This document shows, one piece after another, positions 41,772 to 52,579 of a DNA stretch of 64,000 bases (position 1 is the first letter of the stretch; the number at the start of each line of letters is the position of its first letter). The DNA lies in the NCBI GenBank assembly GCA_013289825.1, contig JABCZF010000001.1:124001-188000 (forward strand), given 5' to 3'. The notes beneath the pieces were generated by a model. That model saw only the letters and a program-made list of their open reading frames with translations. It was not told where the DNA came from and did no database searches. The stretch is from Acidobacteriota bacterium (GTDB lineage: Bacteria; Acidobacteriota; Terriglobia; Acidiferrales; UBA7541). A program made the translations under genes and the position numbers.

Positions 41772-44720
41772 TCAGCGGATGGGTTTCTGCAGAGCAGCGA
41801 TGCGATCAGCAACGTCGCGATAGTCGATGTTCATCGCATAGACCTGGAAAAAACTCTTAAGCGCTGCTTCCGGCTCACCCGCGGATTCCTGGGCAACACC
41901 TAAATCATACCGCAACGCGAGAATGCTTTCCGGTTCGATGCCCGGGGTGAGCAGAGCGCGCTCGTACCAGATGGCGGCGATGCCTGGCTGGCCTTTTTCC
42001 ATGAAAGCGAGACCCAGGAGCGTGCAGCACTGCATGACATAGCGGAAGGGTTTGCCGCGCTCCGTGGCTTTGGCGACTTTTTGGAATTCGCTGATGGCTT
42101 CGTCGAGGAGGCCCATTTCGCGGAAGGCCGTGCCGAGATTGTAGTGGGTCTCGAGGTCTTCGTCCTCGGTACCCATCTCGCCGAGCTCGGCGCGAAAATC
42201 GTCGAAGACTTCCTTGAGCGGGCTGTGGTCCGCCGGCCCAGCGGGTTTTTCTTCCCGTTTTGGCGGAGCGGCTTGAGGCGCTGCTTCCGATCGGGACGGC
42301 GTGAGCGCGTCGAGACCAAGATCGTCGATCTCTTTGGCGAGGTCGGCGAGAAACCGGTCGGAGGCAAAACCGGCCGCAGGCGGGGCAGCGGGCGATTCGG
42401 GCTGTGGGACGGCGATGGGTGTCTCAGGCGGCTTCTGGTCGTAGGCGGGAACGAGTGTTTCCGGCTCGAGAATCAGCTCGAAATCCTGGTCGAGCTCGAA
42501 TTCGGGTTCGGGTGTGGCGGCCGCAGGAAGGGCAGGCTTTTCGGGAGCCGCCGGCTTTTCAGGAACGACTGGTTTTTCCGGGACGGCGGGGGCGTGACTC
42601 GCCGCAACAGGTGCATGGATGTTTTCCGGTTCATGAACGGGAGGAAGCTCTGCGGAAATGTCCGCAAAGGAATTTGCGGCTGGAGCATCGACGGATAGTT
42701 CGAATTCCCCGGCCCTCTGAGAATCGGGGCTTCCAGCTCCCACCGGCTCTTCTGCAATCGAAAATTCCTCGGCGCCGACGGGCTCCGCAGCAACTTCGGG
42801 CGGAACAGCAGGGGCGGGCTTTGCCGGAGGCGGCTTAACGGCAGGCTCGGCAGGATGCGAGTCTTCGAGCATCGAAGCCCACTCATCGGAGAGGTCGACC
42901 TCTTCTTGAACACCGGAGGCCTGCGATGACTCGGTGGGGGCGCGTTCGGCGGCCATCGGTGTTTCAAACTCAAGCACGGGTTCTTGGTCAATTGGCCCGG
43001 GCTCGGCGGCCACTTTCATCGTCGGGATTTCCGGGATGGTTGCTGCAGGAGCTAGCTGTTTAGCGGGCGCGGTGCTGGCCGCCAATTCGGCGTCGGTAAG
43101 TCCGGCGGCGCGCTGGAATCTGCGGCGAAGTTCGCCGAAACGCTCGGCGCCGCGCAGGTCGGCGCGGTCGATGTGGATTTGCTCAAGTTGGGCAGCCAGC
43201 TCAGCGGTGCGGCGGTCGTCGCCGGCGCCGAGGACAAAGTCGAGAAGCTTTTCAAGAGTCGGAGTGTGGCGAGGTGCGCGGCGCAAAATAGCTTCGAGAA
43301 GGCCGATAGCTTTTTGCGTCAGACCGTAGCTGGCGAAAAGGTCAACGTCGGTGAGGGACTGGGCGATGAACTTCTGGGTCTCCTCGTCCAGCTGGGGTTC
43401 GGCGGGTGCGGAGACGGCGGAGCCTTTGTCGCTAGCGGCGGTTGCAAAGGTGGTTTCTGGGTCGGGACGCAGCTTTGGCGCGGGAGCCTTGGGTATGTCT
43501 GTCTGGAGATCTTCTTTGGGAGCGGGCGGCGCCGGTTCGTCGGCCAACAAGCCCATTTGGCGGAGGACGCCGTCCAGTTTGCGTTTGGCGGAATCGCTAT
43601 CGGGCTGGCGGTCGACCAGCTGTTCAAAGATGCTTTTTGCGCGCTCCAGTTGATTGGCCGCGGCTAGTGCGTCACCCAAATGGACGAGGGCGTCGGGAAG
43701 GCGGAAGGAATCGCTGGTGCGGCCGTAGAAGTCGACCAGCCATTCCAGAGGCTCGATGCGGCCCGGCATGCGCCCAGCGAGTTCGTTTTGCAGGCGGCCG
43801 ATGACTTCATGCTCGCCGCCGTCGATCATGGGGACGCGAATCTGGCCAATGACGGCCATGGCGCGATCGCTTTGGCCTGACTCGAGAAGCGCTTCGACGA
43901 TCTTTTGCGCCGGGCCAAAGTTTTTGCTGTCGGCTCCCAATACGCGGAGGGCGAGAGCCGCGGCTTTATCCCAATTTTTGTCTTTTAGATAAAGATCCAG
44001 GAGCAGCTCGGTTTGTTCGCCACCCTTTTCAAGATCGGCGACGCGCTCGAGGATCTCCACGGCTTGCGGGAGATTACCCTGGGAGGAAAAGGAGCGGGCT
44101 TTGACGATGATGGCGGTCAGGCAATGTGCGTCGATTTTTAAAGCCTTGTCGGCAAGCTTATCGGATTCAGCCTGATCCCCGCGGGCCAGAGCGCGCTGCG
44201 CGGCGGAGACGTAGGTGTCGACGGCTTCGCGCGACTGGCCCATGGCCTGATAGAGATCGGCCAGGCGAATCTGAATGCGAAGATTGTCCGGTTCGGCAAG
44301 GAGTAGCTTTTTCAGCAGGCTGACGGCTTCGGGCTGGCGGTTGTTCTTGAGATGGATTTCCGCAAGTTGCAGAAAGAGCGGGCGGGCTTCGCTCATAACC
44401 CCCTGCTGGACGTAGAGGTCGGCCAGCTTTTCGAGGGGGCGAATCTCTTCGGGGGCCAGTTTGGAGATGCGTTTGTAGACGGCGATGGCTTTGGTGAGAA
44501 AACCGTCTCCGACGAAAATCTGAGCGAGGCGCTCGAAATAATCGATGGCCTGAAAAGTTTCGCCCTGCCGGATGTACAGCTCGCCGATGGTCATTAGAGT
44601 GACTTGATCGCGCGGCTCAAACTTGAGAATTTGCTGGTATTCGGCGATGGCCTGAGGGACCTTGCCCTGATTCAGCAGCTTCTGCGCGGATTCGACGAGT
44701 TTACTTTTGGTATAAGCCAT
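41772..44720 (-). CDS. Large tetratricopeptide-repeat protein
   Basis: A 982-residue protein without a signal peptide. Residues 1-400 hold about ten TPR units (KVPQAIAEYQQILKFEPRDQ, TFQAIDYFERLAQIFVGDG, QPEAVSLLKKLLLAEPDNLR, LERAKSIFEQLVDRQPDSDS). Then come a linker, a helical block (FIAQSLTDVDLFASYGLTQKA), a 250-residue Pro/Ala/Glu-rich disordered stretch, and a final TPR set (ETHYNLGTAFREMGLLDEAI, GIAAIWYERALLTPGI). Acts as a scaffold; a role in pilus, motility or secretion machinery is possible but not shown. A small convergent open frame at the 3' end is a shadow. Confidence 0.85.
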   Translation of the reverse strand: MAYTKSKLVESAQKLLNQGKVPQAIAEYQQILKFEPRDQVTLMTIGELYIRQGETFQAIDYFERLAQIFVGDGFLTKAIAVYKRISKLAPEEIRPLEKLADLYVQQGVMSEARPLFLQLAEIHLKNNRQPEAVSLLKKLLLAEPDNLRIQIRLADLYQAMGQSREAVDTYVSAAQRALARGDQAESDKLADKALKIDAHCLTAIIVKARSFSSQGNLPQAVEILERVADLEKGGEQTELLLDLYLKDKNWDKAAALALRVLGADSKNFGPAQKIVEALLESGQSDRAMAVIGQIRVPMIDGGEHEVIGRLQNELAGRMPGRIEPLEWLVDFYGRTSDSFRLPDALVHLGDALAAANQLERAKSIFEQLVDRQPDSDSAKRKLDGVLRQMGLLADEPAPPAPKEDLQTDIPKAPAPKLRPDPETTFATAASDKGSAVSAPAEPQLDEETQKFIAQSLTDVDLFASYGLTQKAIGLLEAILRRAPRHTPTLEKLLDFVLGAGDDRRTAELAAQLEQIHIDRADLRGAERFGELRRRFQRAAGLTDAELAASTAPAKQLAPAATIPEIPTMKVAAEPGPIDQEPVLEFETPMAAERAPTESSQASGVQEEVDLSDEWASMLEDSHPAEPAVKPPPAKPAPAVPPEVAAEPVGAEEFSIAEEPVGAGSPDSQRAGEFELSVDAPAANSFADISAELPPVHEPENIHAPVAASHAPAVPEKPVVPEKPAAPEKPALPAAATPEPEFELDQDFELILEPETLVPAYDQKPPETPIAVPQPESPAAPPAAGFASDRFLADLAKEIDDLGLDALTPSRSEAAPQAAPPKREEKPAGPADHSPLKEVFDDFRAELGEMGTEDEDLETHYNLGTAFREMGLLDEAISEFQKVAKATERGKPFRYVMQCCTLLGLAFMEKGQPGIAAIWYERALLTPGIEPESILALRYDLGVAQESAGEPEAALKSFFQVYAMNIDYRDVADRIAALQKPIR

Positions 44721-45020
44721 TCGCGTTCTCAGACAATACCCGGCACACGTATGCTAGAGGACCTGTCCTCCGCCCAAGGGCGATAACCGGCAGACACAAG
44801 CCGTCCTTGCTAACGCTAGCAGGCAGGGAAAAGGCAAGTCAACGAGGCCAGAGATGGGTGTGAGCAGCCAGTTATCCCCGTCAGGACCGGGAAACTAGAC
44901 GGCGAAGACGGGGCGAAGCGGGGTAAGAGTGTTTTTTGGCATATTCTGCGCCGGGAGGACCGCAGAGGCAGGCTGGCGAAGAGCCTGGAGCTTCCGGCAG
45001 AGGAGAGGAAGAAAGGGCTG
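44721..45020. other. 300-base gap upstream of the TPR gene
   Basis: No open frame with protein-like composition and no strong hairpin. It contains the TPR gene's leader and the region downstream of the SGNH gene. Confidence 0.4.
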
Positions 45021-46178
45021 CTACTTGCGGGCCTTGAAGATTTCGTCGGCGGCGCGAGCAGTGCCTTCGCCGTTCCAGTGGGTGTCATCCAGAAAATAGA
45101 GATACTTTTTCTGATCGAGGAGAATTCGAGCGTCGTGAACATAGCGGTTTCGAAGAGGCACGGTGTCTACACCCACGTTCTCGAGCGCATCCCGAAAGTC
45201 CTCAAGAGTTGCGCGAGATCGGGAGACCTCCGCAGGCTGGGCGAGAAGAGGCGCGTAGATGGTGGTGCGGTTGGGAACCAGAAGGACCACCAGATCGAGG
45301 CCATCCTTGCCTAACTCCGCGGAATACCAGGCGAAATATGCGGCCCAGCGCTTCGCCGCTTTGCGTGCATCGCTCGGGGATTGCCATTCCGCGGGTAGGA
45401 AGACGATGGGTTCGCCGTTGCGGAGCCTTTCTTGAATGACGAATGAAGCAAAAGAATTGGGGAGCAGGGTATCGTCCTGGATTCGCTTCTCGAGCTTGAC
45501 CGAAAGCGCTCGGAGCGGCGAAGCGTGGAGCTCATTGAGCGGAGTTCCGAGACGGTCCGTCCAGTCCGCACCCATGGCGCGAAAGAAAAATGCCTGGGCT
45601 GCGCCGCGGCCGCCCTCGGGGGTGGCCGCGGGGGGGTCTTGCAAGGCGCGGGATTCCAGGAACTCGAAAATGACCATGCCGTGATGAAGATGGAGGCGCT
45701 GGGCTACCGTCCGAAGACTGCGCAAGGGAAGGGGTTGCGGGCCGCCGGCGTTGTAGAAATAGGCGCCGAAGCGGTGGGTGAGTTCAGCGGAGAGGGACTG
45801 TTCTTCGGGGAGTTCGCTGCCGACGGCAAAGGAGTCTCCAATCACCAAGCCGATGGGCTCGCCCTGTGCCAGCGCGGGAGGATTGTGGAAGCCATCCGCG
45901 TCGGTCGTGAAATCGACGGAGTGATAGTGGCGCAGGGCCGGAAGGTTTCCGATCCCGGCGACTCCGCCGTAGGAATTGTCGCGGTGATAATGCTTGTTGG
46001 GGATGAACGGACCGACGGCATTCGGATAACGGCGGAGCATCGCCTCCCAAGCGCGAAATGTGAGAGGGTCAAGCGGAACGAAACGCAGGACGAGGTCCAA
46101 GAGAAGAGAGAAAAACATCAGGCGTGGCAAAACACGTCCTATGCTCCAGGTTCTTGTCAGATTGGCGCTCGCGTCGTT
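45021..46178 (-). CDS. AlgJ/AlgX-like SGNH O-acyltransferase partner
   Basis: A 385-residue protein with an N-terminal membrane anchor (LPRLMFFSLLLDLVLRFV) and a periplasmic SGNH domain. Ser nucleophile in LVIGDSFAVGSELPEE; the Asp/His pair in FLDDTHWNGEGT. Such proteins transfer acyl groups passed across the membrane by an MBOAT partner, which is the gene upstream. The start is uncertain: GTG at 46178 is chosen because it follows the MBOAT stop; the frame is open a further 45 codons into that gene. Probable substrate: an exopolysaccharide. Confidence 0.82.
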   Translation of the reverse strand, partial: NDASANLTRTWSIGRVLPRLMFFSLLLDLVLRFVPLDPLTFRAWEAMLRRYPNAVGPFIPNKHYHRDNSYGGVAGIGNLPALRHYHSVDFTTDADGFHNPPALAQGEPIGLVIGDSFAVGSELPEEQSLSAELTHRFGAYFYNAGGPQPLPLRSLRTVAQRLHLHHGMVIFEFLESRALQDPPAATPEGGRGAAQAFFFRAMGADWTDRLGTPLNELHASPLRALSVKLEKRIQDDTLLPNSFASFVIQERLRNGEPIVFLPAEWQSPSDARKAAKRWAAYFAWYSAELGKDGLDLVVLLVPNRTTIYAPLLAQPAEVSRSRATLEDFRDALENVGVDTVPLRNRYVHDARILLDQKKYLYFLDDTHWNGEGTARAADEIFKARK

Positions 46179-46210
46179 CACTTGGGTTATTTCTGCCCCT
46201 CGAAGATTCA

Positions 46211-47602
46211 CTAAAACTGAAAATAGAGAAATGGCGATTGCTGGCCAGCGGCAATGTTCAGAAGCGCCGCCGCGTATCCGAGCGAGAGACCTGCCACGGC
46301 CCACGAATTCCATTGATGATTCAGTTCGAAGGTGTTGGGCGCGAAGTGCGCGATGGCGGCGGCAATGGCCAAGGCCACCAGCAAACCGATCAGCCCAGGA
46401 AACAGATCGCCGGTGGAAAATGCGAACATGCGGGCGAGCATTCCCGAGGCCCCAGAGAAACTATCCGAGCGAAAGAATACCCATCCAATGGTTACGAGAA
46501 AAAAGGTCCCCGCGCGCTGAAGCACGACCGGGAGACGATCCCAAAATCTGCCGAAGAGTTTGTAGAGGCAGAGCAGCACGCCGTGATAGCCGCCCCATAC
46601 GACGAAGGTCCAGTTGGCGCCGTGCCAGAGACCGCCGAGAAGCATGGTGATCATAAGATTGCGATAAACGAGCCAGTTCGCCCGGACGCGGCTGCCACCC
46701 AGGGGAATATAAAGATAGTCGCGCAAACAGGTGGAGAGCGAAATGTGCCAGCGCCGCCAGAAATCGGAGATGTTGCGGGCTTTGTAGGGGGAGTTGAAGT
46801 TCTGCGGCAAGCGGATGCCGAAAAGATAGCCGAGGCCGACGGCCATGTCACTGTAGCCCGAGAAATCGAAATAGATCTGATAGGTGTAGCCGATGACCGA
46901 GAGCCACGCGCCGAGCGTGGAAAGATGCGCCGCATCCTTCCAGGCAGGATGGATGACCGCGGCGATGGTGTCCGCCAGAAGAACTTTTTTCATCATGCCC
47001 AGGGCAAAGAAGGACCAGCCGATGTCGCGCCAGCCGGTGCGATCGGCCTGATCGAGGTTGTCCAGATCGGCCGCGACCTGACGGAAGCGGACGATGGGCC
47101 CGGCGACGAGCTGCGAAAAAAGAGAGACGTAACAGGAAAACTCCCAAAAATTGCGCGTCGGAGTAATGACGCCGCGGTAGGCGTCGACCATGTAACTGAT
47201 GGTGTGAAACGTGTAGAACGAAATGCCCACGGGAAGAATAATATTCAGCGCGGACGGGTGCACCGGCAGGCGCAGCCACGCGGAGAGCTGGGCAAAGCTG
47301 GAGACCGTGAAGTTAAAATACTTGAAGAAGCCGAGCAGAAGAAGATCGATGGTGACGGGAACGATCAGGCACAGTTTCTGCCGTCGAGGATTGGAGGCGC
47401 CGAGCATCCCGAGGCCTGCAAAGAAGCTGACCGCGGTCGAAAAAGCCATGAGCGCGCAGAATTTGTAGTTCCACGTGCCGTAAAAAATATAGCTCGCGGT
47501 GGTAAGCCAAATGTAGCGCTGCTTTTTTGTGCGGAGACGCCAGAAACCGAAGTAAGCGACCGGCAAGAATAGGAAAAGAAAGACGAGGCTGTTGAAGAGC
47601 AT
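46211..47602 (-). CDS. MBOAT-family O-acyltransferase (AlgI/PatA-like)
   Basis: A 463-residue polytopic membrane protein with about eleven helices. It begins MLFNSLVFLFLFLPVAYFGF, and has the conserved ILPVGISFYTFHTISYMVDAYRG, FFKYFNF, YFDFSGYSDMAVGLGYLFGI and catalytic His in MLLGGLWHGANWTFVVWGGYHG. AlgI-type enzymes move acetyl groups to the periplasm for O-acetylation of polysaccharides, or of peptidoglycan in PatA. The SGNH partner follows directly. No polysaccharide synthase is in the window. Confidence 0.93.
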   Translation of the reverse strand: MLFNSLVFLFLFLPVAYFGFWRLRTKKQRYIWLTTASYIFYGTWNYKFCALMAFSTAVSFFAGLGMLGASNPRRQKLCLIVPVTIDLLLLGFFKYFNFTVSSFAQLSAWLRLPVHPSALNIILPVGISFYTFHTISYMVDAYRGVITPTRNFWEFSCYVSLFSQLVAGPIVRFRQVAADLDNLDQADRTGWRDIGWSFFALGMMKKVLLADTIAAVIHPAWKDAAHLSTLGAWLSVIGYTYQIYFDFSGYSDMAVGLGYLFGIRLPQNFNSPYKARNISDFWRRWHISLSTCLRDYLYIPLGGSRVRANWLVYRNLMITMLLGGLWHGANWTFVVWGGYHGVLLCLYKLFGRFWDRLPVVLQRAGTFFLVTIGWVFFRSDSFSGASGMLARMFAFSTGDLFPGLIGLLVALAIAAAIAHFAPNTFELNHQWNSWAVAGLSLGYAAALLNIAAGQQSPFLYFQF

Positions 47603-47738
47603 GGGCTGGCGTCAGCGATAGCCGCTCCGGACGGCCGTGGATGAGCTGGCGCGGACGGTCAGCGGCGGGGACGATCATAAACGCATCGGGACGGATTTGC
47701 TAAAGGAATGAAGCAACGGCGAAGAACGAAAGAGCTGG

Positions 47739-49145
47739 TCATTTCTCCGAGGCCCAATAGATTGCGGACCCGTGGGCGGGAAGGGTGACATCGACAAATT
47801 CCTCGGAACCCAGGTCTTGGTGTTCCCAAAGGTCGCGGAGGCTGTAGTTCGAGCGTTTGAGACCCAAATCCTTCCAAGTGTAGTGAAACGACTGCGGCGC
47901 CGCATCGAGGTTGAAAACGGCGATGAAGGCGCCATCGCCGGACTCGGGAGCGGCCAGCCAGACGGCGGCCTTGTCGGTCGAGACCAGGGCATGGTTGCCA
48001 GTGGAATGTTGATCAACGCCGATCAGCTCAGCATTGGTGAGCGCGGATTGGGTCCACTCGTCGCACAGAGGGAGGTTGCCTCCCATGATGAGCGGCGAAC
48101 GAAATATGGACCAGAGAGTGAGAAGGGTGCGCTGCTCGTCGTGGGTGAGGCGCGTTGCACGCGGCTTGTCCCAGCCAGCGGCGGGTTCCAGGCGGCCGAG
48201 CGGAAGCATGTCCGCGTCCGGCCAATGTCCGGGACCGGAGAACGCGGCCCATTTCGCGGCGCGGGCAAACTGATTCCCGACACCCTGCGGAAAGTCCTTA
48301 TCGCTCGACCACAGGTCCCAAATATCGTCCGAGATGCGCCACATCTGCGAGTAGCGGCCCAGCTCGGTAGCCTTATCGAGCGGAGCCGGACCGGGGGAGA
48401 GGCTGAGGACGATGGGCCGGCGCACTTTGCGGAGCGCTAGGCTGAGCATACGAATTTCGTCCGCTTTGTAGGGGTGGCTGGAAATGCAATCGACTTTGAG
48501 GAAGTCGACGCCCCAGCCGGCGTACAGCCGGACGATCGAATCGTAGTACGCCTGAGCAGCGGGCGACTGAGCGTTCAGGCCGAAATTGTAGGGATTCCAC
48601 GGGCAAGAATCGGTGACGTCCGCAGCAGCCTTGGCACCAAAAGAAGTCCCTGCAATCGGAAGGTTTCTGCGCACCGCCTCTTTGGGAATGCCACGCAAAA
48701 TGTGGATCCCGAATTTAAGGCCGAGGGCGTGGAGGTAATCCGCGAGCGGCCTGAAGCCGGCGCCGTTTTCGGCCGAAGGAATGGTGTTGACGCCGGGGAT
48801 GTAGCGACCATAGGCGTCCAGACTGAATTGCGCAGCCGCCGCCGGCGTTGCGGCGGTGTGATTCGTCACATACCAGCCTTCATCCACGACAATGTATTCC
48901 CAGCCGTAGGATTTTAGGTGCTCCGCCATCCAGGCCGCATTGGCTTTGATGTCGGACTCGTTTACGGTTTCGCCATAGGCGTCCCAGCTATTCCAGCCCA
49001 TCGGTGGCGTGGCGGCGAGCAGAGTTTCGGCCCCGGCATCCGAGGAAGTGGTGGCGAGGTGCGCTTGAAGAGTCCAGATACAAAAAACGGCGCAGGGCAT
49101 GGCAAGAAGAAACGCTACGCGGCGGGTGATGCCTTTCCTTTGCAT
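47739..49145 (-). CDS. Secreted alpha-galactosidase, GH27
   Basis: A 468-residue exported enzyme that removes terminal alpha-galactose (family-level statement). Signal peptide: hydrophobic residues 9-25. GH27 landmarks: LAATPPMGWNSWDAYGETVNE, YIVVDEGWY, LGLKFGIHILRG, nucleophile Asp in WGVDFLKVDCISSH, acid/base Asp in MWRISDDIWDLW, and FSGPGHWPDADML. A C-terminal beta-sandwich follows. GAGAGG precedes the ATG at 49145; the open frame upstream is not homologous. Role: growth on plant galactosides. Confidence 0.92.
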   Translation of the reverse strand: MQRKGITRRVAFLLAMPCAVFCIWTLQAHLATTSSDAGAETLLAATPPMGWNSWDAYGETVNESDIKANAAWMAEHLKSYGWEYIVVDEGWYVTNHTAATPAAAAQFSLDAYGRYIPGVNTIPSAENGAGFRPLADYLHALGLKFGIHILRGIPKEAVRRNLPIAGTSFGAKAAADVTDSCPWNPYNFGLNAQSPAAQAYYDSIVRLYAGWGVDFLKVDCISSHPYKADEIRMLSLALRKVRRPIVLSLSPGPAPLDKATELGRYSQMWRISDDIWDLWSSDKDFPQGVGNQFARAAKWAAFSGPGHWPDADMLPLGRLEPAAGWDKPRATRLTHDEQRTLLTLWSIFRSPLIMGGNLPLCDEWTQSALTNAELIGVDQHSTGNHALVSTDKAAVWLAAPESGDGAFIAVFNLDAAPQSFHYTWKDLGLKRSNYSLRDLWEHQDLGSEEFVDVTLPAHGSAIYWASEK

Positions 49146-49189
49146 CGGGCAGACCTCTCGAGTGGCTGGCGGAGATTTTATGTGACGCG

Positions 49190-49840
49190 CTAGAAAAGGG
49201 GTAGAGGAGTTTGCGTGGCGCCGGCGGCCCAGCAATTCGCGTCGCGCACCGGCGCGAAGGAATAGCGATGAAGCGGAGAAGGGCCGTGCTGTCGGAGGGC
49301 TTCGAGGTGGTCGGGAGTGGCGTAACCCTTGTGGCGCGCCAGGCCGTATTGCGGGTAGACAACGTCCCACTTTTCCATGCACGCGTCGCGGTGAGTTTTG
49401 GCCAGGATAGAGGCGGCGGCGATCGAAACGCTGCGCGCGTCGCCCTTGATGAGCGACTTCTGTTCGATCGGAACATCCAACTGCATGGCGTCGATGAGCA
49501 AATAATCTGGCTGGATAGAGAGTTGTTCGAGAGCGGCAGTCATGGCCTGGCGGCTGGCTTGATAGATGTTCCACGCGTCGATGCGCTGGGCATCGATTTC
49601 AGCAACGGCCCAGGCCAGAGCGTGTTCGTGAACGCGCTCGGCAAGTTCGGTGCGGCGTTCAGCGGGAAGTTTCTTCGAATCGTCGAGGCCGACGATGCGG
49701 CGCTTGGGATTGAGAATAACCGCGGCGGCGACCACCGGGCCGAAGAGCGCGCCGCGGCCGGCCTCATCGAGACCGGCGATGCGCAACCAGCCAAGGTGTC
49801 GCGCCGCCCGCTCGAAACGGGAAGAGCAGAGGCGGCTCAT
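49190..49840 (-). CDS. rnhB: Ribonuclease HII
   Basis: Removes RNA from RNA-DNA hybrids and misincorporated ribonucleotides. The 216-residue protein has IAGLDEAGRGALFGPVVAAAV (Asp25, Glu26), GLDDSKKLPAERR, LIDAM and the SIAAASILAKTHRD element. It is typical in length. Single gene, 44 bases upstream of the galactosidase in the same direction. Confidence 0.94.
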   Translation of the reverse strand: MSRLCSSRFERAARHLGWLRIAGLDEAGRGALFGPVVAAAVILNPKRRIVGLDDSKKLPAERRTELAERVHEHALAWAVAEIDAQRIDAWNIYQASRQAMTAALEQLSIQPDYLLIDAMQLDVPIEQKSLIKGDARSVSIAAASILAKTHRDACMEKWDVVYPQYGLARHKGYATPDHLEALRQHGPSPLHRYSFAPVRDANCWAAGATQTPLPLF

Positions 49841-49879
49841 GGTGCGGAGATTTTAGCACGGCGCCCGGAATTCGTGCGC

Positions 49880-52537
49880 TCACTCGTATCGCAGTGCGAC
49901 CATGGGATCGACCCTTGTGGCGCGCCGCGCGGGGAGGTAGTTTGCCGCGAGTGCTACCAACGTCAGAAGAACGGCCACGCCGGTGAATGTAAGAGGGTCG
50001 GTCGGAAGAACGCCGTACAGTAGCTTGGTCATTAGCCGCGACAACAACAGGGCCCCAACAATGCCCGCGGCCGATCCCGCCAGCGCCAGCTCCATTCCCT
50101 GCCGCACGACCAGCTTCAAGACGTCGGTCCGGCTGGCACCGAGAGAGATGCGAATTCCAATTTCGTGGGTCCGGCGCTCGACCGAATAGCTCATCACTCC
50201 GTAGATTCCAACCGCCGCCAGTAGGAGCGCGACGCCTGCGAACACCCCGAGCAGTGCCATCTCGAAGCGCGGTTCGGCGTTCGCCTCAGCAACCACATCA
50301 TCCATCGTCAATACTTCGGAGATCGCCAAATTGCGGTCGAACGACCAGACGGTATTTTTTATCAGGCCTGAAAGCGCGGCGGGATTTCCCCTCGTGCGCA
50401 CGACCAGCGTGATGTAAGACGCATGCGATTCGGACTCTCCGAGAAAGCCTCCGTTCTGCAAAGCCGCCAGGTAGACCTCCGGGTACGGGGCTTGCGCCCA
50501 ATCCCCCTGCTTCGCATCGCGGACAATGCCGATCACCGTCAGCCACGTTGGCGAGGCTCGCTGGTCATCGTCGAAGGCGATGTGTTTGCCGAGCGGATTT
50601 TCGCCCGGCCAGTACTCGCGCGCTGCCTTCTCGTTGATGAGGACCACGCCCGGCGCGCTGGGGTCGTCGGAGGCAGCGATTTCGCGGCCGCGCAGCACCG
50701 CCAGCCGCATGGTCTCGAAATATCCAGGCATAACGACCCGGTAGACGGCCAGAGGCGATTCGCCGGGCAGCGACTTTCCCCGGCCCTCAATCGCGAATGG
50801 CCAGCCCCACAGGTCTCCAGCGAGCGGGAGATGATTGATGCCGCCAGCCGCTTCTAGGCCAGGCAGAGTTCGCAAGCTTTCGATGAGTTGCCGGTAGAAA
50901 ATCGCACGGCGGTGGGGCTCCGACTCCTCGGTACCCGCAACGGAAACCGCCATGGAAAGCACACCATGGGGATTGAATCCGGGGTCGATCAATTGAAGAG
51001 CAAAAAAGCTGCGAACCATCAGCCCCGCTGCGATAAGCAAGATAAGCGCGAGCGCAAATTCCGAGGCCACCAGGAAACTTCGCAGCCGGTTGCGGCGATG
51101 GCTGTCGCTGCCTCCGCGGCCTCCGTCCTTCAAAGTGTCCGTTAAATTGACTGCGGAGGCCTGCATTGCCGGAGCGAGTCCAAACACCACGCCGGTCAGT
51201 GCGGTAACAGCAATTAAAAAGACTACGACCCGGGCATCAATCCTTATGGTGTCCACGCGCGGGAGGAATGCCGGGCTAAGCGCCACCAGCGCACGCGTCC
51301 CCCAGACCGCCAGGAGCAACCCCGCGGAGGCGCCCATGGCGGCCAGCAGCAAGTTCTCGGTGAGCAACTGTCGAATCACGCGCTTGCGCGGAGCTCCCAG
51401 TGCCGTACGCACGGCAATCTCCTTCTGGCGAGTCGCTGAACGCGCCAGCAGCATGTGCGCCACGTTGGCGCAGGCGATAAGCAATACGAATCCCACTGCG
51501 CCCAACAACAACAGCAGCGGCGCTTTGACCTGGCCGACGACGTTTTGCTTCAGGGGAGTTACCATCACATCGCGGTTCGTGCCCGGGAACTTTTGCTCCA
51601 GACGCGCGGTGATCGTTGCGATTTCCGCGCGCGCCTCGGAGAGCGCCACGTCCCGCTTAAGCCTCGCAAAAATGCGCAGGCTGTTGCCCTCACGACTGTG
51701 AATGCGATCACCAAATGCATTGGGCACCCACATCTCCGCGCGGGTAGCCCAGAACGGTGCAAACTTGAAAGTCCGCGGCATGACGCCTAGCACGGCGTAC
51801 TGCTGGCCATCGAGCGTGATCACTTTGCCGACCACCTTCGAGTCGCCAGCAAATCGTCTTTGCCACAAACCGTAGCTCAGGATGACTTCGTGCTCGGCGC
51901 CTTTCTGGTCTTCTCCCGCGACGAACAGCCGGCCCAGCAGCGGTTCGACACCGAGCAGCGGGAGCAGACTTTGTGTCACCGAGAGTCCCAGAATGTGTTC
52001 CGGTGAATCGATACCGCTCAAGTTGGCAGACCAATAGTCAGCCGCACCCATGGCCTCGAAGGAGCTGCTCTGGTCGCGCCAGTCGATGTAGTTCGCGACC
52101 GCTACAGGATTGTCACCATTGTGGAGAATCGTAACGAGGCGGTCGGCGTCCTTATAGGCCAGTGGCCGGAGCAATACGGCGTCTACAACGCTAAAAATCG
52201 CCGCGTTCGCGCCAATACCGAGAGCCAGCGTGAGAACGGCAACGATGGTAAAGCCGGGATTTTTCGCAAGCATGCGCGTTCCAAAGCGTATGTCTTCTAG
52301 AAATGTTTCAAGAAACGGCAGGCCGCGCTGCTGGCGATACAGTTCTTTGGTTTGTTCCAAGCCGCCGAATTCGCGGCGCGCGCCGCGGCGCGCCTCTTCT
52401 GGAGCCATGCCCCGTCGAATGTTTTCTTCAGTGATAGCGTCGAGGTGCGACTGAAGTTCGGTCTCCAGCTCGCTCTCGCGGCGGCTCCTGCCGAACAGCC
52501 CTCGCACTCGAACGGCCAAGATGCGCATCCGGTTCAT
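49880..52537 (-). CDS. ADOP-type ABC transporter permease
   Basis: An 885-residue acidobacterial duplicated orphan permease. The cytoplasmic N-terminal motif is [47 protein letters not shown] first membrane helix ([20 protein letters not shown]), a MacB-like periplasmic domain and an FtsX three-helix block follow, then the whole periplasmic-plus-FtsX unit is repeated (residues about 430-885), ending [15 protein letters not shown]. The family is called orphan because no ATPase gene accompanies it, as here. Last gene of the padR operon, 42 bases after the previous one. Substrate unknown. Confidence 0.93.
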   Translation of the reverse strand: MNRMRILAVRVRGLFGRSRRESELETELQSHLDAITEENIRRGMAPEEARRGARREFGGLEQTKELYRQQRGLPFLETFLEDIRFGTRMLAKNPGFTIVAVLTLALGIGANAAIFSVVDAVLLRPLAYKDADRLVTILHNGDNPVAVANYIDWRDQSSSFEAMGAADYWSANLSGIDSPEHILGLSVTQSLLPLLGVEPLLGRLFVAGEDQKGAEHEVILSYGLWQRRFAGDSKVVGKVITLDGQQYAVLGVMPRTFKFAPFWATRAEMWVPNAFGDRIHSREGNSLRIFARLKRDVALSEARAEIATITARLEQKFPGTNRDVMVTPLKQNVVGQVKAPLLLLLGAVGFVLLIACANVAHMLLARSATRQKEIAVRTALGAPRKRVIRQLLTENLLLAAMGASAGLLLAVWGTRALVALSPAFLPRVDTIRIDARVVVFLIAVTALTGVVFGLAPAMQASAVNLTDTLKDGGRGGSDSHRRNRLRSFLVASEFALALILLIAAGLMVRSFFALQLIDPGFNPHGVLSMAVSVAGTEESEPHRRAIFYRQLIESLRTLPGLEAAGGINHLPLAGDLWGWPFAIEGRGKSLPGESPLAVYRVVMPGYFETMRLAVLRGREIAASDDPSAPGVVLINEKAAREYWPGENPLGKHIAFDDDQRASPTWLTVIGIVRDAKQGDWAQAPYPEVYLAALQNGGFLGESESHASYITLVVRTRGNPAALSGLIKNTVWSFDRNLAISEVLTMDDVVAEANAEPRFEMALLGVFAGVALLLAAVGIYGVMSYSVERRTHEIGIRISLGASRTDVLKLVVRQGMELALAGSAAGIVGALLLSRLMTKLLYGVLPTDPLTFTGVAVLLTLVALAANYLPARRATRVDPMVALRYE

Positions 52538-52579
52538 GCCCCCACTCCTCCTAGCCGGCTCATCGGCTTGACCGTGTAA

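Noticed and set aside
46124..47572. Plus-strand open frame of 482 codons
   Set aside because: Antisense to the MBOAT gene; charged low-complexity translation.
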